Shown piece after piece: positions 55,840 through 64,000 of a stretch of DNA of 64,000 bases. The DNA is taken from contig OZ025255.1 of NCBI GenBank assembly GCA_964019135.1, positions 24,963,708 to 25,027,707 on the forward strand, written 5' to 3'. Source of the DNA: Arenicola marina. Its lineage: Eukaryota > Annelida > Polychaeta > Arenicolidae. Under the pieces are notes generated by a model. That model was not told the origin of the DNA and did not search any database. It was given only the letters and a program-made list of their open reading frames with translations. The position numbers and the translations under genes are program-made. Positions within the stretch are counted from its first letter, which is position 1. Each line of letters begins with the position of its first letter.

Positions 55840-58370
55840 ATTCTAAGTCCCCCTCCCCCTCTGAATCCTTGGCTGGGGCGGATATCGAGCATGCGCACTC
55901 GCAATCTCTCTTGCGGATAAAAACCAGCTGAAAGGAAACTCGCGCGTGCCTCTGAATATGGCACTTGAGCTGCGTAAATCACGAAGGCCGTCAAACAGTG
56001 ATAGAACATTGTGTAAGTAGACCAACGAACACAATTCTGGATTTCTTGGTGCCTTTTGGCATTAATGTATTATATATGTTATACGTCAAACTACTGCTTT
56101 GCCTGTAAAAAACATAATAAGGCTTCCCATGTATGGGACACCTTATATATATGTTCCGATACATCTCTACCTCAGTCGCAATGCTGCCGCCCCTGTCCCA
56201 ATACAAAAACAACACATGATATAAGTTTCGCATAAACAGCTCGTGCCTGGTGCCTGCATTCCAAGTACCTTTCGGATTGAATGACCGACTAAAAGGCTTG
56301 GTTCTGTGTCGACCATGGCGATATAAATACACACACTTAATTAGCCCAGTAAACTTAACCCTGCTAACAACAAGCTGATAGGCAGAACCCCGTTAGAGTT
56401 GAGGTCGTGAGGGTCATGCGTCAGGGCTAACACTTAATAATAACTTGGCTTGATGTTTAGCCTGAATCAATAGGGAGTGGCCGCTTATGTCTTCTCATCA
56501 GCTAACAGCTGTTGGCAACTAATGCCCGAGTAGGGTAGATACGGGAAATGATTTATCTCGAGGTTTACAGATTACGATTTTAGTTGGAAATCTAATTAAC
56601 GTTTTGAGACACACAATCATAAATGATCTATAGCCATATCCCCAGAGTTGTGTCCAAGACTTGCATAAAAACGCATTCTTCAGGTCAGTTGCAGGGAGGT
56701 GAACTCACCGTGTGCTTCCGGTTGGCTGCTCCGTGCGCTCATCATTATGACTGCGTTTCGATACCGAAGTAATAGGTAAGTATAACGTCTAAAACAGTTA
56801 ACAGATATTTAATAAGATTGACGCATCTCTTGTGGCTGCTGTGTCATCAAACATTCCTTATCGTTAACGCCGTTAAATAAATAAAGTTTGTAACAAAAAA
56901 GTGGTGTCCTAGCGTATTCTGTGTCATGTGAATGTTATGTTATGTCTTACATTTAACATGAACAAGATCAGAAATTTCACGTGTTTGGTAGACAGATCAT
57001 CTATACTTAGATTGACCATATCGACGTTATGCAAGTAACACAATGTATTTAATGTATTCATGTGTTGTTTTCCTGAAACCCATTTAGTAATACAATTTGA
57101 CTATTTGAGCTGATTGCCCTGAAAGTTTCTTTTGACGGGGACATCAGCGAGTAGTTTGCCTTGACCCATGACGGGACGGAAAGGTCGAGGTAAATACTTG
57201 CAACAGGTGTTCTTTCATTTATTTTCATAGTAATCATTTGTGCGCATAGCATCAATATACCTACATGCACTTATATTTAGACATACTGTGTCTGCTTCAT
57301 ACCAAAGTATTGTCACGTTATTTTAATTTGGCACATACCGCCAATATCATGCATTTAGTCCGAGCCATCAAATTATCTCATTAAGGCGAAATAATAATGT
57401 AGTGTACCGTTTAGATTATAATTCACAATATTATTTTTAAATTATGTTGTTATTTGCATATATATTAGCCGCCATATATTCTTCGTGTTGATTGTTCTTT
57501 GCAATCTTAAAGATATCATGTTAATAGATTTTGTAAAATCTCTTTTTTTATTGTCTTTGTTGTTCTTTGTTGCATTTGTGTTTTCATGTTGCCCAATACT
57601 TCGGTTCGATTCCTAACTCTTTTCTATTCTCAATGCTATATAGTACCTGATTCCTGAAGTGATGTCCTAGCGTATTCTTTACCATGTTCATGTTTAGTCA
57701 AATGTTATGTTATTTTAAATCAGTTCGAAGGTGACATTAATGGAAAAGCGTATATATATATAACGCGTCACTTCGTTAGCAGAATTTGCAGGTAAGTGCC
57801 TTGTTTATGTACAGATATACTCTTATTTCTATAGCATCAAACGCACCAAATCCTAAGATTTATATTTTCATTGAGTAAATTAAATGTTATCATGCGTATG
57901 AAAGGATGATGACCAAGACATTCAACCAGACGGATACACAGGTATATGGTCGTGTAACCTGACGTATGTTCTTGCCATATTCGTCATTAAACGTCATCAT
58001 TCATAGTATGATTTCGTAATGAGGACATATACTACAGGCGTAAATGTCTCAATACCGAACAAGAAGAGGCCAATTACATAGCAAGAACAATAAATTGTTA
58101 CATAACTGTAACAATTTATGCCAATTATGTAATCAATTATGTAATGTATTTGACAAGTATATGAAATAACCTATTTTGACCAGCATGTGTAACTTTAGTT
58201 GCTCAAAGATCGAATCGATGTGGATCAATAATTGTTCGCCAATTGGCTCAGGTTGTCATAGTAACGATGTTGTATTGTCAATGACGATCAGAAGGAGCTC
58301 ACCAGGGGGCCAGGTTGTCATAGTAAAATAGATGCCATATAATTAATGCAAATTATAATTGTGTTTCTTC
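55840..58370. other. Upstream region of VWA gene 2
   Basis: Collinear with 21,720-24,030. It carries the same candidate 5' islands as block C (gtaagt after 56,775; gtaaat in place of gtaagt after 57,189; gtaagt after 57,791). The second island has an in-frame TAG where block C has CAG. First exon not assigned. Contains the MITE at 56,342-56,429. Confidence 0.4.
56342..56429. mobile_element. 88-bp MITE with TAGCCC ends
   Basis: Starts TAGCCCAGTAAACTTAACCC and ends CAGGGCTA (terminal TAGCCC inverted). Direct repeats ACACTTAAT are at 56,333-56,341 and 56,430-56,438. Block C has the single, empty site (cgcacttaataataac, about 22,161). The core aacaagctgataggcagaa is shared with 28,947-29,005. 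Confidence 0.78.
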
Positions 58371-58373
58371 CAG

Positions 58374-61300
58374 CCTGCCCTGGTGGAAGCACAGTAACCA
58401 CGACTGAGGACTGCGACTGCTCCTGTTCCTGTGAATTGGATGTTTGCCGTGAGTCATCGTCTATTTTCCGTTCAATAAAAGATATATTGGCACCTTAGTA
58501 AAAACCGTTTTCAAGACTATATCTATTGCCCATTTGTGGTTTATTATCTTCCATGCTTTGTATTAACAGAAATGTTACTTATCAAGGCAAATGCTTCTGT
58601 TATCAATCATTATATTAACCATATATTTATTATGTCATTAAGTACCATTTTGAATTAAATAATCATGATCAGTCCGTTCGGATCCATCCCTTGAACCGTG
58701 AAGTGATTATTTTTACGAATGTAATTATTCGAGAAGCGAATGCATCTTTCTGACGAGTGGTTTCGTTTTCGTCCACAGCTGTAGGTGAGTCACTCTACAT
58801 TAAATGGTTTATTGGCTCTTTATTTCATTTATTTTTATTGTTCAAGCTTATTTCGCATACTTAATCTTTTATCCTAATAACTTTATTCGTGAGAACAATT
58901 CATGAATACAGTAATAGTTGAATTAAAAAAAGAAAAACAATGATTTAAGGCCTTCAGCCCGTATCACTTCACTGTTGTAAGCATGTTAACACAATATGCG
59001 TTGTAATATTATGATAATCGCATCCCTAATCTGCCAATTTGGATTAGACAGGATGAACGACAAGCTTTTTTGGACCCAATCCTTAGTCCCCTCATCTTGC
59101 ACGACAATATTCACAATGCCCTGAGCGCATTAGGCTAACATATAATAATATATATATAGAAGCAAACCACATAAAGAGCATAGAAATTTAGCGTCTTAGG
59201 CAAGATTTATATAAATTTTACTTCCTTGGGCCATTGTTCGGTTTTGCCGAATAGCAGTGTAACCCCGGTGATTGGTCGGTCTGAGTCTCACTGCACTCTG
59301 TAGCTGTTGTGGTGTTTGTCAATTCCAAAGCACAGTGTAAATTACGCATTTGGGGAAATATCTGTAACCATGCTGTGACCAACAGATAATTTGAATTGTT
59401 GAGTAAGGTTAAACGAGATGATATATCTTGCTCCTGCAATATTCTTTTCGTCACTGAACTCAATACCGATTGTATTTTTTTATATGGCTGTTCAGCATAG
59501 TTATTATATGTATGTACATAAGACATGAATGCTTCATGTTGCGTATAATGAAGTGAAAGATTATGGCATCAAAGACGAGACATGATGATCATTATGCAAG
59601 AATCATATTATGCTTATTCTGACTGTTTTGAACAGCATTGTAAACATACATTTGTCCAGTTTGAGAACAGGGATGGACCATTTGACATCCGAACGGGGGA
59701 GGGGGGGGGGGGCTATGTTTCTTTATAAACAAAGAGTTGGCTCTGAATTTTGCAGTGACTCTATTTTGCAGATAAAAAAAAGCAAGCCATCACAAGAACC
59801 CACAAAAAAAAAATCTTATCTTTCCATGGCCCGCAAAAAAATATTCAACCCTCGTCATACCCCGAAAAAATGTGTTGACCTCCTCCAAACAAAGCATAGC
59901 CCGCCCCCTGGGTATCAAATGGTCCGTCTCTTAGGTATGGATCCCGCATACATTGTGACACCCCTGTCATCACGCTGTTTTGTAGTTTGCACTCAGACCC
60001 ATCTTGACGTCATCTTCCTGGTCGACACATCGGGAAGCATTACAAGTGCAAACTTCCCAACGATGAAAGATTTCGTCGCTGCCATCATCGATAATTTGAT
60101 CATTGGGCCCGATAATACCCATGTTGGCATTATCCGATTCGATGGAGGCCAATACCCTGACTTAACCTTGGGTGACCCCGGAGACCCTAAGGTAACTTAA
60201 AGCCGTCCATACAGCAATTAAAATGGCTTAAAATTAATGGGACATTGCACATGCGCATGTGTTCCCTTTTTTATGTTTTTTATGTTCCGGTCTACGTGCC
60301 AGAGAGACCTTGTGGGTTTTACATCCCTTCCTTAATTCCCTGGCCAACACTACACTTCCAGACCGTGGCCCTGGCCATGACCTTCAATAGTGGAAGATCC
60401 ACGGATATCCCAGCGGCAATATCGGCGATGGATGCGATGTTCACTGCCCAGTAAGCAAGGTTCTGGTTCTGGTCGCGGTGTGTATAAAATGTTAGAATTA
60501 CTCTATGCATAAGGATTGATAGTGATAATGAACACGGACTTGTTTTGGTTATAGTGTCACGGCGCCACGGTAACCAATACCTATCTTTTCGTGTATGTGA
60601 ACATCTGTTGTAATAGACACATTAATACCCTCTCTCAGCGCCGACCCGGCAAACATTCCGGTCGGTATTCTGCTGACTGATGGACATAGTTCAACATCGG
60701 GATCTGCAACGGCAATCGCGGTGAGTGACGATGCCTATCTGTCAGTCCACCCACTCTCCCACCGGGGGGGTGGGGGGTCACAGCCTTATTGCAGTGATGG
60801 CGGTGTGTCATCCATGCAATATAGTGCATGTGGACAGTGGGAGAAAAGTGTTGTGCTCATAGAGGGGAAATATTTTTGTGAATATACAGCATCCAAATTA
60901 TAGACACAGACAGTTATGCAACGTGTATAGGGAAGGGGCTAGCTGAGTGAGATCTCCGGGTGCGGAAATCACAGAAATACGCGAAGGAAATTTTCTTTAC
61001 TTGAGGATAGAGAATATTTTAGTCTTAAGATAGGCACATTGTGAGAAAATGTAGGTTTCGGCTAAGAGGAAAGAGAGAAGACGTAAAAGGGGTCATTTGG
61101 GCGGCACATATGTGCATACGTAACTATATGTTGTTCCCCCCACCCTCGCCCCCCGGGCTCCATACCCACCACCCAGAGCCAAGATTAAATATTAAGAATT
61201 ACTTTTCAAAACTTTTGTTTCAGATATATATTTGACACAATGATATTTTAAAAATATATGCGTTATTATATCTAAAAACTTCTAACAAAAAAATTAGCAT

Positions 61301-61817
61301 ATTGTTGTTGTTTTCATGGTAAGGTGTATCATATTAGTGGAATGTGAAAACCAATTGAGAACCAATGACAAGAATTTTTTGTTATGCATCCAGTGTCCGA
61401 CGAAAGTTATGAGCCTTACAACACAGAAAGTTGGCGGAGCCCAAAAATCTTCAATATCCCGTAAACACAGAAAGTTGGCGGAGCCCAAAAATCTTCAATA
61501 TACCGTAAACACGGATCTTCGCGGGCTCGTGCCAAACTCTTACCACCGTCCCCTGTGCTGTTTATTCTGTCCTGATAATAGTGCCCGTCGGTGCCATGCT
61601 TCCATCTCCTACATGTTTTACCGTTTTATAATGTCACAGACCGCCAACACCAACCACCCGAATCTCCTTATGATATCCGTCGGAGTCGGTGACAATGTCC
61701 TTAATACTGAACTGGCGAACATCGCCACCGGCCCGGGCCAGAACAATGTGTTCGATGTGGACAAATTTGGGGACCTGGAGGCGATCGTCGACGCTTTGAC
61801 TCTCGCCATCTGCACAT
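58374..61817 (+). CDS. VWA-domain protein gene 2 (5' end not found)
   Basis: Exons: 58,374-58,448; 58,779-58,784 (6-nt microexon); 59,986-60,191; 60,362-60,450; 60,639-60,720; 61,640-61,817. All join in frame with GT-AG borders. The product is a Cys-rich leader (EDCDCSCSCELDVC) and a full VWA domain with DTSGS, Thr in SGRSTDI, and GILLTDG (MIDAS complete), ending MISVGVGDNVLN and LEAIVDALTLAIC. It is likely an extracellular metal-dependent binding domain. It differs from gene 1 by in-frame indels (exon lengths 206, 89, 82 and 178 against 209, 86, 85 and 193) and many substitutions at the ligand face (TSGSI followed by TSANFPTM rather than GSNDFNTL). The distal mini-exon used in gene 1 has lost its acceptor (cag to caa), and the frame stops at TAA after Cys-Glu-Ser-Pro (61,831), which is the likely end. 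First exon(s) unknown. Confidence 0.75.
58779..58784 (+). other. 6-nt microexon of VWA gene 2
   Basis: CTGTAG between acceptor gtccacag and donor gtgagt. Same phase logic and same sequence as 24,438-24,443. Confidence 0.6.
59262..59735. other. Intron segment present only in VWA gene 2
   Basis: Relative to block C (junction at about 25,063) about 470 bp are extra, starting after gtgtaaccccgg. A - strand frame (59,526-59,260) has ordinary protein-like composition (Leu-Gln-Glu-Gln-Asp-Ile, Leu-Leu-Asn-Asn) but no recognised domain, and it continues into shared sequence. It is either an insertion in D or a deletion in C; no terminal repeats or target duplication seen. Confidence 0.5.
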
Positions 61818-61831
61818 GTGAGTCACCTTAA

Positions 61832-64000
61832 ATGTTGCTCCTTAAACTCCCATAGCGCATAATTGCCTTCTTCGAGGCGAAAGAAAACACAGTCTTTAGC
61901 GTGGCCACCTAACGGCCCAAGACAAAAGTAGAGAATGATTCATACCCATTGCTTTGTAGAATAGCAAGGTTAGGCAAGGATGCATTTTTGTGACGTCATG
62001 GACCTTTCGTTCTGGCGTCGTCTCATCCTATCGTCTTTTCGTCCTACCGTCTGTTTGTCGTCATTTTTGTCGTCTGATCATGTTTTCCCTACCACCAATC
62101 GTATGCCATGTACCGCCTGTGAGTGTAGATTTAATGGATGAATTATGTCTGCACTTGTATGATTTATATTCCTCAATTATCGTTTTGTGCAAACCCGCTC
62201 TTCAAGCAACTCTTTCCAGCACATCATGGATACCTCTTTCACATATTTATTTCAGAAACTCGCATGGTCATTGCCGGGGCGCTGGGCCGAGAAATCGGGT
62301 AAATGCTCCCTTTTTTTACATCACTGAGACAAATATAAATACATGTGACTCATTAGAAGAGCAGCGGTGTTAAATCTTGTGTCTATACGACGGACTGATG
62401 TGAAACTCCAAGAGTTCCAATATAGACTTTTGCATCGCATTTTGACAACATATATTGATGTAAGATTAATAGCGTTCGGATTATTGACCGCATTATTGAG
62501 CTGGCATTGTTAATAGCAAAGGAATATGTATAGTTATGTACGTGTAACTGTATGTTCCCTTCAATATTCCAATATGTTTCTCGTTATAGAAAATACGGGG
62601 CTTTAGAGGAAATTACAGAAATAGTTCTAATATGGTTAATTAGAGTATGAAGATGATGAAGAAGTTATCGTGTTAGCATACATCTGATTAACTCTGTTGA
62701 AAAATGGTCGACACCCCTTGGTCCATTTACTTTACAACCAACTATTTTGTTTGAGAAGAGCCAATGGATTTTTTTTAATACTATACACGCTGGGTCCGAA
62801 TTTGCCAAACAGGATAGGCGGCGGGGGGTGGGGGGAGGAAGAACAACTCCCCACTCCCATTGGATCCGCGTTTGGTCGTAGTGTTGGAGCGTGGTTACGT
62901 AATGGTTAAGTCCACTTTAAATCGTTTAGTATAAAATATTTTCTTCCCTAGGATGAACACGGCAGGAAACAGTTTCTTCGCCGAGGGCAACGTTCCCCCA
63001 GTCGCCCGCTCTTGTTCCATGCGTCCATCACGACGTTTAGATATGCTGAAAGCCATTCTTTTGGTAAAATGTTTAATAGAAAGTATCCTGCCAATTAATG
63101 ATACATTGGTGTGAGATCTAACTGATTTGGTTGTTTAATATCATTATGCGTTACATTACTGGATAAAGTACATTTGACCTCTCATCATTTTGTTGTTTTA
63201 TACATTTACACGCCGCTAAACGATTAATTACAATTACTTCAATGATGTTATAATTACAATGCAGCAGATAAAAAAAGACACTAAACAACTAGCAAATCTA
63301 AGAATATCGGCACCAACGACTTCAGCTCATATTCTTCTCCCGTGTTTACCTGCTCACATTCCAGAATCATAATGCCCAAATAGCAGAGAGAGTAATCTAA
63401 ATGAATTCCTAAAATAATGTATTGATGGGAAACAGAGAGGACTACTGTGGCAAAATCAACTGCTTTCATAATGAGATTTCGATTGTTCCTTTTCACTGGC
63501 TTGCAAAGAAAGCACAAAAGTTGCAGTGACGTCAGCCAGTCATCGAGGTTAATGTTACTCTGACGTGACAGTTGGTAACACATATCTCTTCAACGTGTCC
63601 TTTGAATAGGGCAGGAATATATAATACAATAATAAAGATAAAATAAATAATATAAATATATAATATAGATAAATGTTACATGAGTGACCGACTTTCGTTT
63701 AACGGTGGGTGACAGATTTTTGTTTAAAGACGGGTGAATTTCGGTTAACGGTGGCGGACAGAGACTTTAGTCACAATCACAAATCTGTATTGTCATTAGT
63801 CGGTAAAATTCAGAATAACACAAGTCTGGTGGAAACAAGCAGAAGTCGATGCTTATTCGCCCAGAAAACATACACAAAAAGCAGGAGAAATAGAAACAGC
63901 AATACAATCTAAATTAAATAGTATCTAGAATAATACATAGAATTTGCCCGCCCCTGCAAAATACAACCGTCAACTTAATATGCAGGTGTTTCCACTAAAC
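61832..64000. other. 3' part of block D
   Basis: Equivalent to 27,360-30,100 of block C and inverted relative to A and B. It contains a decayed mini-exon region (62,190-62,240), LINE scrap at 62,390-62,545, and non-coding duplicated DNA. The left end of the outer inverted-repeat element starts at about 63,848 (ttattcgcccagaaaacata) and runs off the window. The 24-bp array is reduced to traces (about 62,010-62,060). Confidence 0.6.

Noticed and set aside
55284..56009. Secreted collagen-like protein on - strand with hydrophobic N-terminus
   Set aside because: The equivalent frame in block C is shifted between the N-terminal part and the repeat, and no splice or promoter support exists. Kept only as a finding about the array.

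Overview
This is nuclear DNA of an animal. There are no operons. Genes are split by GT-AG introns, tRNA-derived SINEs and decayed LINEs are present, and satellite DNA is abundant. The gene families (HNK-1-type carbohydrate sulfotransferase, GPR157/cAMP-receptor-like 7TM receptors, a von Willebrand A-domain protein, and an integrase/HECT transposon) and the AT-rich, minisatellite-rich background suggest a marine invertebrate such as a lophotrochozoan or amphioxus. The species cannot be fixed from the sequence.

The window is built from large duplicated blocks. Block A (1 to about 8,945) recurs in the same orientation as block B (about 40,900 to 51,740), offset by about 42.8 kb. Block C (about 21,230-33,335) recurs as block D (about 55,270 to the right edge), offset by about 34 kb. 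The parts of A and B nearest their left ends (3,060 down to 1; 45,860 down to 40,404) are also inverted copies of the distal part of C and D (26,930-33,335; 61,390 onward). C and B therefore face each other as arms of a large inverted repeat around a spacer at 33,335-40,404. That spacer carries a broken transposon-like gene pair: a HECT-like ORF on the + strand and a DDE integrase on the - strand.

Left part: block A holds a VWA exon fragment (-), a 33/37/41-bp minisatellite, a CRE pair and a SINE. Single-copy DNA at 9.0-21.2 kb follows. It contains the catalytic exon of a carbohydrate sulfotransferase (9,507-10,447) and two head-to-head, damaged 7TM receptor copies (14,145-15,526 - and 19,345-20,733 +) in an inverted repeat with about 2-kb arms. 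Block C then has a Gly-Pro-Leu-type 9-bp minisatellite and a VWA gene (24,032-27,954) with a 6-nt microexon. After these come nested inverted-repeat elements and arrays of a self-complementary 21-bp unit.

Right part: block B repeats A with extra insertions. A short unique stretch (52.6-55.2 kb) carries a tRNA-like element and a full SINE. Block D carries the second VWA gene (58,374-61,817), which keeps the whole VWA fold and the microexon but has lost the distal splice acceptor used by the other copies.

The least damaged genes are the sulfotransferase exon and the two VWA genes. The receptors, the HECT-like ORF and the integrase all carry frameshifts, deletions or stops. Several indels lie in short homopolymers or dinucleotide runs, so sequencing error cannot be excluded for those. 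Comparing the duplicated blocks gives clean empty and filled sites for several small mobile elements.
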